64,000 nt of DNA from Nocardioides zhouii (GCF_004137345.1 NZ_SDWV01000001.1:248001-312000); one strand, 5' to 3'; positions 1 to 8,377 are shown, numbered from the stretch's first letter. The notes: generated from the letters alone by a model not told the origin. Made by a program: numbers and translations.

Positions 1-140
1 CGTCGAGTGCGTACGTCGACGGCCGGCTCCACCGCTTCACGGTGAGCGCCCGCGACACCACCACCGGCAAGGTGCTCGCCGCCGGCGAGATCACCCGCGT
101 CGTGGTCGACGCGGAACGGTTCCTCTCCCGGCTCGGCTGA
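1..140 (+). CDS. Thioesterase-like protein, C-terminal fragment
   Basis: This is the 3' end of a gene that starts before the window. The open frame is read from base 3 to the TGA at 138-140. The remaining 45 residues contain VDGRLHRFTVSA, then LAAGEITRVVVD and a final RFLSRLG. That pattern matches the last two beta strands of hotdog-fold thioesterases of the fluoroacetyl-CoA thioesterase (FlK) type. The family hydrolyses acyl-CoA esters in the cytoplasm. The catalytic residues would lie upstream, so the assignment rests only on the tail pattern. Confidence 0.45.
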   Translation, partial: SSAYVDGRLHRFTVSARDTTTGKVLAAGEITRVVVDAERFLSRLG

Positions 141-543
141 GCTCGATGCTGCCGTGACGAGTGACGCATGCGCTCGGAGAGCCGTCCGGCCGGGGCTGGG
201 TGTGCTGCGGACGGAGAGTTAGGGCATTGCCCCACTCCGCCCAGAATGACGCGGGGCAAGAAGCCGATCACCGCAACCGGCATCACTTCCTGGTCTGATC
301 CGCCAGCCAGAAGAGGTGCGGAGAATGGGGGCCACGGCACTTAGTGCGGGCGTTCGGCCTGATCCCAACGGTGCTATGGCACCGCCATCCACGCGTGGGT
401 TGCTTATTGCGCTGAGCGTTGGACCGGATGAGCACTCGGGTGCCCACCAGATGTGCGCCGGCGACAAGGCGCGCAGGCCAAGCAGCGGGGTGCTTATTGC
501 GCTGGGCCCACGACCTTCGAGACGGATCGGAGCTCGGCCCCGA
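141..543. other. Intergenic left edge of the accessory island with a paired 14-bp repeat
   Basis: No convincing gene is visible here. The notable structure is a 14-bp direct repeat, TGCTTATTGCGCTG, at 401-414 and again at 491-504. The copies are exactly 90 bases apart and the similarity extends a few bases on both sides. Open frames across this stretch do not show the codon bias of the flanking genes. The segment separates the thioesterase fragment from the unusual genes that follow. Confidence 0.4.
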
Positions 544-1323
544 TCAACGATCGCTTCGCTGCTCGATGGGATCGGGATCAGTCTCGACTCGATCCAATCC
601 CAGAAGCTTCCCCAGTTCGGTCAGCAGGTCGCCGGTCAGCACGGACGGGTTTGCCTCCAACGCTTCGATGATGCCCTTGACCTGTTGCGGCGGGAGTTCA
701 GCGAGCGTCCGTTGCAGCTCACCAAGAGCTTCTCCGTCAACAATGTTGGCGTTGGAAACGAGCTTGATCTGCTCTTCGCTGAAGGCCCGCGCCGCGAGGG
801 CAGCAAGATAGCGGGCCTGCGCCTCCGCGCTGCTCATGTCTGTTCGGTAGACCTCTTCGGCGACAGCCAACTCCTGCCCCGAGTCCACCACCATCGCCTC
901 AAGCACGATGGGGTGTTTGGCGGCTTCCTTGACGGCCTTGCGTGCAGCCTTCTTGGACTTGCGCTCAGCCTTTCTCGCTCTGCGAGCCTCAATGGCCGGG
1001 CGAGCCTTCTCGTGCCATAACCGCTTGGCATGGGGTGTAGCCACTGCGACTAGCAGGATCACTACCTTCGCAACCAGCTCGGCGTTCTCTTCCCGCTCAC
1101 GCTCGCGCCGACGCTCGTATTCCTCGTCGTACACGGAGACCGGCTCGTAGGCGAAGACGGGTTCAAGCTCCGAGTCGTCCTGCCTCTCATCAGGGATGAA
1201 TCGTGCGCTCCCCTTGAGGTTGCCCTCGCTGTCGAAGAGGTTCTGATGAAGCCCGCCCTCCTTCTTCTTGCCAGGAGTTAGGTCGTCATCGTCGTACTCG
1301 TACCGGCCCTTGATGCTAGCCAC
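544..1323 (-). CDS. Hypothetical protein with one predicted membrane helix and a charged coiled-coil-like region
   Basis: I do not recognise this 259-residue protein. The N-terminus is acidic and lysine-rich (YEYDDDDLTPGKKK). It is followed by an E/R-rich stretch (about 85-98), a single hydrophobic segment AKVVILLVAVAT (about 104-116) and a strongly basic A/R/K-rich segment (about 120-155) that looks helical. The C-terminal 100 residues are soluble and leucine-rich (LGELQRTLAELPPQQ). It probably sits in the membrane with both ends charged. It is on the same strand as the AAA ATPase gene, 259 bases downstream of that gene's stop. The position suggests membership of the island but shows no function. 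Confidence 0.6.
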   Translation of the reverse strand: MASIKGRYEYDDDDLTPGKKKEGGLHQNLFDSEGNLKGSARFIPDERQDDSELEPVFAYEPVSVYDEEYERRREREREENAELVAKVVILLVAVATPHAKRLWHEKARPAIEARRARKAERKSKKAARKAVKEAAKHPIVLEAMVVDSGQELAVAEEVYRTDMSSAEAQARYLAALAARAFSEEQIKLVSNANIVDGEALGELQRTLAELPPQQVKGIIEALEANPSVLTGDLLTELGKLLGLDRVETDPDPIEQRSDR

Positions 1324-1582
1324 GGGGCACCTCGGGCATGAGGTCGCACGGTGGGTGCCGCGCGGCAGTCTGGGGGTCGCCGGTCATGGATCGACTCTAC
1401 TTGCGACCTCCGGAATACCGACGGCCGAAGCGTGCAGAGCCGGGCCCAGGACGGCTGGTGCGTCGGCTCAACAGTCGCGTGGCGGGTTGACGGGTTCACC
1501 CACCCTCAGCCGCTTGCCTCGCTCCTACTGTCACGGGTTCGAATCACTAAGAGAATGATGGCGGAGGCGCCTGCGACGGAGG

Positions 1583-3871
1583 CTAAGCGATAGCCGTAGC
1601 GTCCGAGTCCGTTGCCTTGCACATGCGCTCAAAGTGCTCAGGGTCGGCAAACCTCAAGAACTCCATGCACCTGCGGATCTGCCCGTGAATGGCGCGGGAA
1701 TCCAGCACATCCACGCTCTCGCTTCCTTCGCCATGGGAATAGCGATTGCAGAAGTCATAGACGTCTCGATACGGGTTGGAGGAAAGGTCTCCACCCATGA
1801 GGTCCTCAAGCCGCTGGTCAAAGGTGCCGAGGTGCGGAGCCTTGTAGCTGGCGAACACCTCGAGGACACGACGCGCCGCATTGGGGAGCAGGAACAGCCG
1901 GTCGTGATCAGTGCCGTCGACCACGCCGTCCATCACCTTGGCGAAGAGGTAGGCGTACTCGCTGGTGTGCTTCACCAGGGTTGGCGGAAGGGGTGCGACC
2001 TGCGTCCTTCGCACGTCATCCTTCGTCGCTGCGTACATCTCCAAGAAGGCCACCTTGGGGAAGCGGATCTCATCCGCATCCCCCTTCTTGATCTTGTTGC
2101 GAGAGGTTCCCCATGCGCTCCCCTGCGACTTAAGAAAGAGCCGCAAAAGGCCGAAGTCGTGTGTGAGCACGATGAACTGGCCGAAGCCCTTCAGCGTGTC
2201 CACCAGCCACTGGTGCGTGGCGAAGAGCGCTTCGCGGTCCAAGGAACTGGACGGGTCATCAATGACCACGATCCGTCCCGACTTGTCCCCACTGATGGTC
2301 TCGTCCTCCAACTTCCGAAGGAAGTAGAGGAGTGACAGGGTGGTGCGCTCGCCATCGCTCAGGTGCGTAGCCGGCGCCTTCCCCCGACGACAGGCATAGG
2401 ACCTGCCGTCCTCGGTTACGGCGACACTGAGGTGGTCCTTTCCGTAGACGCGGGCTAGGTCCTTGGTGAGAGTCTCTGCCATCTTGCTGTTGGAGAACTG
2501 CTTCTGGCGAAGGTCGGTGAGCGTCCGTTCTGCTAGGTCGGCACCGTCCTTTGCAGCCCTGCTCTCGGCCTGCGCGCTCTTGGCACTCGCCTCATGCTGA
2601 CGGAAGGCCTCTGCCCGCGACCCGATGATGTGGTCGAGCACGGTCTCGTAACGTGCCTCGACCACTGTGTTGTGGTCGTCCACCTGTGCGTTGTGCTCGG
2701 TGATCGCCTTCTGAAGAGGGGCGGCCGACAGCTCATCGGCGAGGAGCGACCATTCCGGGGCGGCAGGTGTTGTGGCTGGGTCTTCGACCTTCTCCTTGAG
2801 AACCTGCCCGAGTTCATCAAGCACCGCGATTCGCAACGCCGCGCCTTCCTTCACGCCCTCAAGGTTCGCGGTGTAGCCATCTCGGAGTTCGCCCGCAAGC
2901 GTCTCCGGTGCTGGCACCGCATCAAGCCAGCTACTCAGGGCCGCCTTCCGGCTCTGCACCTGCTGCAGCAGCGACTGCGCGCGCTGGCGGATGTCGAACC
3001 AGCTCTTGTCGAAGTGCTTGGCAAGCTGCTCCCGGCGCTCGGCCGTTACGGCGTTCCCGCAGAAGAGGCAGTCATCTAGCCCCTCGTGTAGGCGAAGACC
3101 CTGCTCGGCCCACCGCTGCCTTTCCTGATCTGCGGCGAGGGATGCGAGCGCCACGCTTGTGGGCGTCTCCGCAAGCAGGACGTCGACTCCGCTCAGCACC
3201 GTCGTCAGTCCACCCGGCGCATCCACCAGTGCGGATACGTGCTTAGGTGCGGGCTCGCTCAGACGCTTGAGCGCCTCGACACTCTTGTTCTCGTCAGGGA
3301 ACTCGCCCTTGTAGCTGCGGAGAAGCCCTTCAACGGTTGGCATCGAGTACTTGTTCTTCGTAAAGCGCTGGTAGTGGAAGCTCTTCAGTTGATCTGCGAT
3401 GCCGTCCTGAGCCGCGCTAGCCAACTTCTTGGCCTTGGCCGTTGAGTCCTGACTCTTCTTTCCTGCCTCGGTGGCCTCAAGGCGGAAGGCGTCGATCTTC
3501 TTGCCGAGTTCGACCTCCTGCTCCTTAGCTTCGATGGCCTCCTCGCCAAGGGTGACGATGGGTGAGGCGGTGTCGCCATCGAGGAACTGCGAGAGGTTAC
3601 GGCGCACCCATTCCTTGGTGAAGACCGCCATGGCGGGCGAAGGTCCGCCGCTGCCCACGGGCACCGTGTGACTCACCCCCAGTTCGTCCTCCCAGACGAC
3701 CTCCGTGGTTGCGTCGTCCGAGGCGATCTCAAGGAGAAGCGATGCAAAGGAAGACTTACCGCTGCCGTTGTGGCCGTAGACGACAGAGCGCCCACCCAAG
3801 GGCAGTGCCGGGGGCCAGAAACCCTTACTCAGAGAGCGGTAGGAGGTCGTCGGGTCAAGTCGGCGCAGCAT
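1583..3871 (-). CDS. AAA_13 family ATPase resembling RloC/PrrC anticodon nucleases
   Basis: The 762-residue protein has a split ABC-type ATPase: Walker A GHNGSGKSS at 33-41, signature LSDGE at 504-508, Walker B IVVIDDP at 534-540 with D-loop SSLD at 542-545, and a switch histidine near 571. Between the halves are long charged helices carrying a CLFC pair (C268, C271), as in the zinc hook of RloC-like proteins. After the ATPase, R667-x3-E671 and later H713 (in NRYSHG) resemble the R-x3-E...H tRNase signature of PrrC/RloC, although the E-to-H spacing of 42 differs from PrrC. Proteins of this family cleave tRNA anticodons after phage attack and arrest growth. ATPase assignment is secure. The nuclease activity is inferred. 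Confidence 0.7.
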   Translation of the reverse strand: MLRRLDPTTSYRSLSKGFWPPALPLGGRSVVYGHNGSGKSSFASLLLEIASDDATTEVVWEDELGVSHTVPVGSGGPSPAMAVFTKEWVRRNLSQFLDGDTASPIVTLGEEAIEAKEQEVELGKKIDAFRLEATEAGKKSQDSTAKAKKLASAAQDGIADQLKSFHYQRFTKNKYSMPTVEGLLRSYKGEFPDENKSVEALKRLSEPAPKHVSALVDAPGGLTTVLSGVDVLLAETPTSVALASLAADQERQRWAEQGLRLHEGLDDCLFCGNAVTAERREQLAKHFDKSWFDIRQRAQSLLQQVQSRKAALSSWLDAVPAPETLAGELRDGYTANLEGVKEGAALRIAVLDELGQVLKEKVEDPATTPAAPEWSLLADELSAAPLQKAITEHNAQVDDHNTVVEARYETVLDHIIGSRAEAFRQHEASAKSAQAESRAAKDGADLAERTLTDLRQKQFSNSKMAETLTKDLARVYGKDHLSVAVTEDGRSYACRRGKAPATHLSDGERTTLSLLYFLRKLEDETISGDKSGRIVVIDDPSSSLDREALFATHQWLVDTLKGFGQFIVLTHDFGLLRLFLKSQGSAWGTSRNKIKKGDADEIRFPKVAFLEMYAATKDDVRRTQVAPLPPTLVKHTSEYAYLFAKVMDGVVDGTDHDRLFLLPNAARRVLEVFASYKAPHLGTFDQRLEDLMGGDLSSNPYRDVYDFCNRYSHGEGSESVDVLDSRAIHGQIRRCMEFLRFADPEHFERMCKATDSDATAIA

Positions 3872-3935
3872 GGGGGAACCCTATGCGCGGAGACCGGTAC
3901 ATCCACGCGCGTTATCCAGTGGGTCTGCTACGCGA

Positions 3936-3970
3936 ACTGTTGTCAGCCTGACCTAGCCCATTCCGCCGCA
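3936..3970. repeat. Copy 1 of a 35-base imperfect direct repeat
   Basis: This stretch lies in the 114-base gap between the AAA ATPase and PLD genes. It aligns without gaps to 8218-8252. The core CTAGCCCATTCCGCCGC (3954-3970) is identical in both copies, and the upstream half shares AAC, TGTCAG and several further bases. The element is not palindromic and encodes nothing obvious. It could be a recombination scar, a boundary sequence or a small dispersed repeat. Confidence 0.6.
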
Positions 3971-3985
3971 ATCCGCTGTCGTCGA

Positions 3986-4987
3986 CTACGGTCTGCCGCT
4001 GAGATAGCGCAGAGCCGCGGCGAACTCACTCAACCCCAGTCGCTTGTGACCGCCCTGAAGCGACAAGCCGGTGAAGCCCAGCGCGGAAAGTGGAACTCCC
4101 GTGGCCACGGGAACCTGGAGACGGCCAGACACGGGAGTCACCCAGGGCCAGCGATCTGCGCTCGCTTGAGGCACGCCCTGCGCGAGCAAGAACGGGACAT
4201 CGTGGCGAGTGGAACCGGCCACTTGGACGACAGCGTTGCACCTTCCAGCCGCCTTGGCGTAGATGAGCAGAAGATCGCCCACAGCGAACGACGGCTTGCC
4301 CTTCTTCGAACTGTTAACAAAACTGTCGCTCCGCCACGGATCGTCCGCTGTCACAGCATCCCGATACAACGCTTTGACCCAGAGTGCGACGCCCCCTGCT
4401 TCAGCCAACAGAGCATTGGCGGCTTCTACCTCTGCGGTGATCGGGTTACCCGCGCCGTTCGAAGGAGCGGGCACGGGTACCGACGCCGGGAGCTTGGCGG
4501 CTGCCTCCTCTGTGGCGGCGAGCATCTGTTCAGTGACGGGATCACTCTTGGCCCACCACGAAGCGAATTGATCTGCGGCCGCGCCGAGCGTAGTTCGAGG
4601 AAGTAGGAAGCCGAGCTCAAGGTTCGCTCGTTGACCGCTTCCGAGCCCCGCATGTGTCAGATTGGCCGACCCGACAAGCCCGAACACCGGGTCACATAGA
4701 AAGAGTTTGGCGTGGAGGTTGGAGGCTGTCCGCAGCTCGACAGACGCATCCCGAAGCGCCCGCAGCCCTTGAATGCTCAGCGACCCGTGGGCTACCGCGG
4801 CGGCGTCAAGGGACGTCAGAATCGACCAGTTTGCCGAACCATCTTTGGCGATGCCGGCGAGTTCGTGCGCGACTCCCGCAGAGATGTAGGGGCTAGCCAG
4901 CCGGACCTGCTGCCTCGCCTCCGTCGCCGCTTGCATCAACACAAGCCCTGCCGAAGGTACTAAGCCAGTCATGCCGCTGTCCGTCAT
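3986..4987 (-). CDS. Phospholipase D-like nuclease fused to an EVE/PUA-like domain
   Basis: The 333-residue protein begins with a compact PLD-like domain (about 1-150). Its single HKD motif is LHAKLFL (H92, K94), with GSAN at 106-109 and NLELGF shortly after. PLD nucleases with one HKD motif per chain usually dimerise to form the active site. After a proline/alanine-rich linker (about 165-185) the C-terminal part has ALWVKALYRD, then VGDLLLIYAKAAGRCNAVVQV and a late WPWVTPV. This layout resembles EVE/ASCH/PUA-type domains that bind modified bases. The inferred role is modification-dependent cleavage of DNA or RNA. The gene is on the same strand as the AAA_13 gene, 114 bases upstream of it, and may be co-transcribed. 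The PLD call is firm. The EVE-like call is moderate. Confidence 0.65.
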   Translation of the reverse strand: MTDSGMTGLVPSAGLVLMQAATEARQQVRLASPYISAGVAHELAGIAKDGSANWSILTSLDAAAVAHGSLSIQGLRALRDASVELRTASNLHAKLFLCDPVFGLVGSANLTHAGLGSGQRANLELGFLLPRTTLGAAADQFASWWAKSDPVTEQMLAATEEAAAKLPASVPVPAPSNGAGNPITAEVEAANALLAEAGGVALWVKALYRDAVTADDPWRSDSFVNSSKKGKPSFAVGDLLLIYAKAAGRCNAVVQVAGSTRHDVPFLLAQGVPQASADRWPWVTPVSGRLQVPVATGVPLSALGFTGLSLQGGHKRLGLSEFAAALRYLSGRP

Positions 4988-5088
4988 TAGGAGAACCTAT
5001 GACAGCTTTTCACTGCGGATGATGATTCGCCATGCGGGCGGACTCACGAGCGTCCTTCCGCCGCGTTGGCCCGCATTGTTTGTGACGC

Positions 5089-5655
5089 TCAGGCTTCGAC
5101 GTACCAGAACTGCGAGTTGTTTCCGCCCGGGGACGTTGTAGTCACGCGGTGGCCCCGACGGTTCATCTCATGCAGTGCGTCGTAGATCGAGATGTAGACG
5201 ACGTTAGGGATGCGCTCAACGACCTGCCACAGCCGCAGTCCGTTCTCGCCGCGGACCCAACCACCGCTGTCTAGAAGTCGTTCAACCTCCGCGATCGCCT
5301 CGTCCAGCGACAGTCGCTTGACCTCTGGATAGGACGAGGGCGCCATCAAGGGGCCCTCAACATTCGGGTGGCTGATCAGGAGCCACTCGCGTTGAAGGTC
5401 GTTGCTAACGCGGTTCCAAACTTGCCGTGGCGCGTCGTCTTCTCCGAACTCCGCCTGGATGCGGCGAAGCCACCCCTCCCAAGGTTCGCGCACTCCCGCC
5501 TCGTGTGACGACAACACGAACTCGCGGACAGCAGCGTCGAGCCCGTTGGGGCCGCCGCGCTTTGAAGGCAACTTAATCTCGACGTGGGCGACTTGGCCGT
5601 GCTGCCCGCAATAGCAGGGGTCGGCGTCGCAAAGGTGGCAGTAGGTATCGCTCAT
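5089..5655 (-). CDS. Hypothetical protein with an N-terminal cysteine cluster
   Basis: I do not recognise this protein of 188 residues. The ATG at 5655 places the cluster CHLCDADPCYC right after the start, which suggests a small zinc-binding knuckle. A GTG at 5706 would add 17 residues but has no clear ribosome binding site. The middle contains a helical segment (WEGWLRRIQAEF) and a tryptophan-rich stretch. The last 60 residues (LRLWQVVERIP, SIYDALHEMNRRGHRV, QFWYVEA) look like a winged-helix fold. The gene precedes the PLD-EVE gene on the same strand and diverges from the exonuclease pair. A nucleic-acid-binding role is only a guess from shape and position. Confidence 0.55.
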   Translation of the reverse strand: MSDTYCHLCDADPCYCGQHGQVAHVEIKLPSKRGGPNGLDAAVREFVLSSHEAGVREPWEGWLRRIQAEFGEDDAPRQVWNRVSNDLQREWLLISHPNVEGPLMAPSSYPEVKRLSLDEAIAEVERLLDSGGWVRGENGLRLWQVVERIPNVVYISIYDALHEMNRRGHRVTTTSPGGNNSQFWYVEA

Positions 5656-6009
5656 CGTGGGTCGAAGGTATCCGCCAGGGCCGTCCCGGGTCTGCTGCAC
5701 AACCACGTACCTGCCCCACTTCGCCGCCTGCGCCGCGACAGTTGGCGTAACTCAGCCACAACCGCGATGGATCCAACAGTGTGCCTGTTGAACTCGTCGA
5801 CCTGCTCGGCTGGCTCCAGTACTCCACGATGGTTTGGCCCCGGACCCCTGCATCTCGTAGCCGTCGAGATATGCCTCCACGACCTCGAATCGGGTCACCT
5901 AGCCAACGCCACTCGCCTCCTGTCCTTCCCATACCAGCGACGAATGTCTCCGGCTGTGGTTAGCCTCGATGCGGCGACGCCAGACGGGCTAGCCAGGGGG
6001 AACTGAAAC
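5656..6009. other. Divergent intergenic region between the two arms of the island
   Basis: The 354 bases separate a leftward gene (start 5655) from a rightward gene (start 6010) and so should hold both promoters. I see no convincing gene, RNA or strong palindrome. The rightward gene is preceded by AGGGGG about 9 bases before its ATG, a good ribosome binding site. The base composition is less GC-biased than that of the core genes. Confidence 0.35.
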
Positions 6010-6609
6010 ATGCGTGGGATCACGACCATCGACAATCAGCCGGGGAGCGACACCATCACCCTCTGGGTGACCTCGGCGAAGGATACGCAGGCTCGGCACG
6101 TCAACGCCGTAGAAGTAGATGCGGCGAAGGACCTAGAGGACGCCATGGATGCGGTCTCCTCGCTAACCCGCTGCTGCGGGGTGCTTGTCACGAACGGGAC
6201 CACACTCGACGGGCTACCAGTAGCGGGGAAGCCGCTCACCGAGTCTGACCTCACCGACCTCGTGGCCTATACCGAGGCGCATCAGCACGCCATCTCTGAG
6301 GCTGTCAGGGATCACAAGCGCCGAACGCGGTCGGCCTCAGTCGCGATGCCGGTGTTCCCTGTCAGCCCCATCCCTGCAGACTTCGCTCCAGTGGACGACA
6401 CCCCGACCAGCAGGGCCTTTGCTACGGCGAACTACCTCGCCCTAGCGTGGACGGCGTGGCTCAAAACCGACGAGGAGCGGCGCCGGCGCACGACCCGCCC
6501 GAAGACGGGTGAGACGCCGTGGATCATGCCGGAGTCAATGAATTCCCCTTTGATCGCCACTTTCCCTGAGTCGTTTGCGGCACGGGTCCACGAGCAGGCG
6601 TTGGTCTGA
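6010..6609 (+). CDS. Hypothetical protein, first gene of a two-gene unit
   Basis: The protein has 199 residues and no recognised family. The ATG at 6010 follows a clear AGGGGG ribosome binding site. The N-terminal half has mixed alpha/beta character (ITLWVTSAKD, CCGVLVTNGTTLDG). The centre has a basic patch (HKRRTRS), and a second basic patch ERRRRTTRPK lies near 156-165. No membrane or signal segment is seen. The stop is 2 bases before the ATG of the exonuclease gene, so the two are almost certainly translated from one transcript. Its product may be a partner or inhibitor of that nuclease. Confidence 0.6.
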   Translation: MRGITTIDNQPGSDTITLWVTSAKDTQARHVNAVEVDAAKDLEDAMDAVSSLTRCCGVLVTNGTTLDGLPVAGKPLTESDLTDLVAYTEAHQHAISEAVRDHKRRTRSASVAMPVFPVSPIPADFAPVDDTPTSRAFATANYLALAWTAWLKTDEERRRRTTRPKTGETPWIMPESMNSPLIATFPESFAARVHEQALV

Positions 6610-6611
6610 CG

Positions 6612-8198
6612 ATGCTCGACTTCACCGCGCTCGACTTCGAGACTGCCAATGCCTACCGGGGCTCACCCTGTGCGGTCGGATTGGTCCGAGTGCGGGACGG
6701 CGAAGCCGTCGATGAGCGACGCTGGCTCATTCGTCCCCCCGAGCAGGTGAACTACTTCGACGCCTTCAACACCGCGCTGCACGGCATCGACGCCAGCATG
6801 GTTCGGCACGCTCCCCGATGGAACGACATCCTCCCCGCCATCGTGGACTACATCGGGGACGACGTGGTGGTGGCACACAACGCAGGCTTTGACATCGGCG
6901 TGATCCGCTACGCCTGCGCGGTGGACAACATCGAGTGGCCCGAGATGCGCTTCTTGTGTTCGATGGTCATGGCGCGGCGCGCACTCAGTTTGCCGTCGTA
7001 TCGACTGCCGTACGTGGTGGAGTCGCTTGGATCGCAGATGGGCGACCATCACGATCCGTTGGCCGACGCGCACGGTGTTGTGTCGGTGGTCAATGGCCTA
7101 GCAGACGCGGCGGGAGTCACCGAGCTCGCTGACCTAGTAGCCGCCCATCACTTGGGCATTGGGCACATGAGCAGCGGTATTTACGCCGGCAGCGTCGCTC
7201 TCGGCAGCGGCGGGAGGAACTTCACGCCCATCGAGGTCAACACGGACGCAGACCCGAGCGGCTACCTCTACGGCCGGGTCGTCGTGTTCACCGGCACGTT
7301 GATGTCCATGACCCGTGATGTTGCTCGACAGGAGTGCGCTCGCGTCGGTGCCACGCCCGAACAGAACACAACGAAGCGGACCCACGTGCTGGTGGTCGGC
7401 GACATCAATCCCGCCGTTCTACGGCCGGGCTCAAACGTCACTGGCAAGGCGCGCAAGGCGTTTGACCTACAGGACGGAGGCCAACCCATCGAGGTCATGA
7501 CTGAGGACGACTTCGCGCGGTGCATCCAAGGCAAGCCGATTACTGACTTCGCGAACGTTGCCGACCTGTTCCCCGTGCCCACCCCAGGGACGGGTACACC
7601 ACCGAAGCGAGGTCGCCTCCGGTCGGTCCCGCTTGCTGAACGGCCAGCACCTACACCGCCGAAGCCCCCCAAGTCGCCGAAGCCTCTGCGTCGAGTACCT
7701 GTTCCCACTGACCAACTCTGTTCAATCGATACCTGCACCAACGGTGCCGCTTTCAAGACGTATAAGAACCCGACCTACTGCTACACCCACATCGACGTGA
7801 TCCTGGGCAGAGGGGGCTTGGAGCCGCTGGAGTCCTTCACGCATCCGAAGGACTGGCTGCTCACCCGGTGCCTACGGTGCGGCAACGTCGCGCACTACCG
7901 ATTCGTCTACGTGCAGGACAACAACGTCGCGAACGTCGAGACCTGCCGGGCCTGCTACTGGCGCGAGTGGGGGGCTGAGCAGCGTGCGGCGCTCGGACCA
8001 TATGGCGACAACAAGCCGGTGACCTACGAGCGGGCAGAAGCCACCGCCGAGGAGCATGGCTATATCTACCTCGGGCCGCTCACCAACCCGTCCATGGCTT
8101 ACGACCCTCACCGGGTCGAGTGCTCTCGATGCGGGAAGATCAGCGCAGAGCGCCTCGGAGACATTTCTTTTGGGTGCACCTGTCAGCCGCGCCTGTAG
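6612..8198 (+). CDS. DEDDh exonuclease with BRCT domain and C-terminal zinc fingers
   Basis: The 528-residue protein opens with a DnaQ-like 3'-5' exonuclease. ALDFETAN supplies D8 and E10, NAGFD supplies D94, and HDPLAD supplies H147 and D152, so all DEDDh residues are present. A BRCT domain follows (about 218-303, LYGRVVVFTGTL through VMTEDDFARC). After a proline-rich linker there are three Cys-rich segments: CSIDTC with CYTH, LRCGN with CRAC, and ECSRCG with CTC. These look like zinc ribbons. Polymerase epsilon-like exonucleases with BRCT occur in repair and mobile contexts, but the added zinc modules are unusual. The role is likely trimming of damaged or foreign nucleic acid, which is inference. 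Confidence 0.75.
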   Translation: MLDFTALDFETANAYRGSPCAVGLVRVRDGEAVDERRWLIRPPEQVNYFDAFNTALHGIDASMVRHAPRWNDILPAIVDYIGDDVVVAHNAGFDIGVIRYACAVDNIEWPEMRFLCSMVMARRALSLPSYRLPYVVESLGSQMGDHHDPLADAHGVVSVVNGLADAAGVTELADLVAAHHLGIGHMSSGIYAGSVALGSGGRNFTPIEVNTDADPSGYLYGRVVVFTGTLMSMTRDVARQECARVGATPEQNTTKRTHVLVVGDINPAVLRPGSNVTGKARKAFDLQDGGQPIEVMTEDDFARCIQGKPITDFANVADLFPVPTPGTGTPPKRGRLRSVPLAERPAPTPPKPPKSPKPLRRVPVPTDQLCSIDTCTNGAAFKTYKNPTYCYTHIDVILGRGGLEPLESFTHPKDWLLTRCLRCGNVAHYRFVYVQDNNVANVETCRACYWREWGAEQRAALGPYGDNKPVTYERAEATAEEHGYIYLGPLTNPSMAYDPHRVECSRCGKISAERLGDISFGCTCQPRL

Positions 8199-8217
8199 AG
8201 CCCGGGTCCGCTGCACG

Positions 8218-8252
8218 AACGGGTGTCAGTCCCATCTAGCCCATTCCGCCGC
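8218..8252. repeat. Copy 2 of the 35-base imperfect direct repeat
   Basis: It begins 20 bases after the exonuclease gene ends and aligns without gaps to 3936-3970. The 17-base core at 8236-8252 is identical to 3954-3970. It marks the last unusual sequence before the DUF222/HNH gene and the core region, so it may be an island-edge scar. Confidence 0.6.
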
Positions 8253-8377
8253 CATTGGGTCGCGCAACCCGAAGTCAGGTTTGCCCGCCACGACGTGAGT
8301 CGATCCCAGCGCCGAGACGGATATCAACAGGCACCTATGCCTCTTGCGGCTCGAACACCTGTTCGATACCCTGAGGC

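Noticed and set aside
1531..1550. tRNA T-loop-like sequence GGGTTCGAATC
   Set aside because: The expected complementary T-stem does not follow (CACTA stands where CCCGT is needed), and no acceptor, D-arm or anticodon arm is visible. It could be a very decayed tRNA end, but I cannot support it.
1583..3871. SMC/RecF or ABC transporter ATPase
   Set aside because: The long helices and signature fit several ABC-type ATPases, but the CxxC hook with a C-terminal R-x3-E...H and lack of a partner permease favour the AAA_13 RloC/PrrC group.
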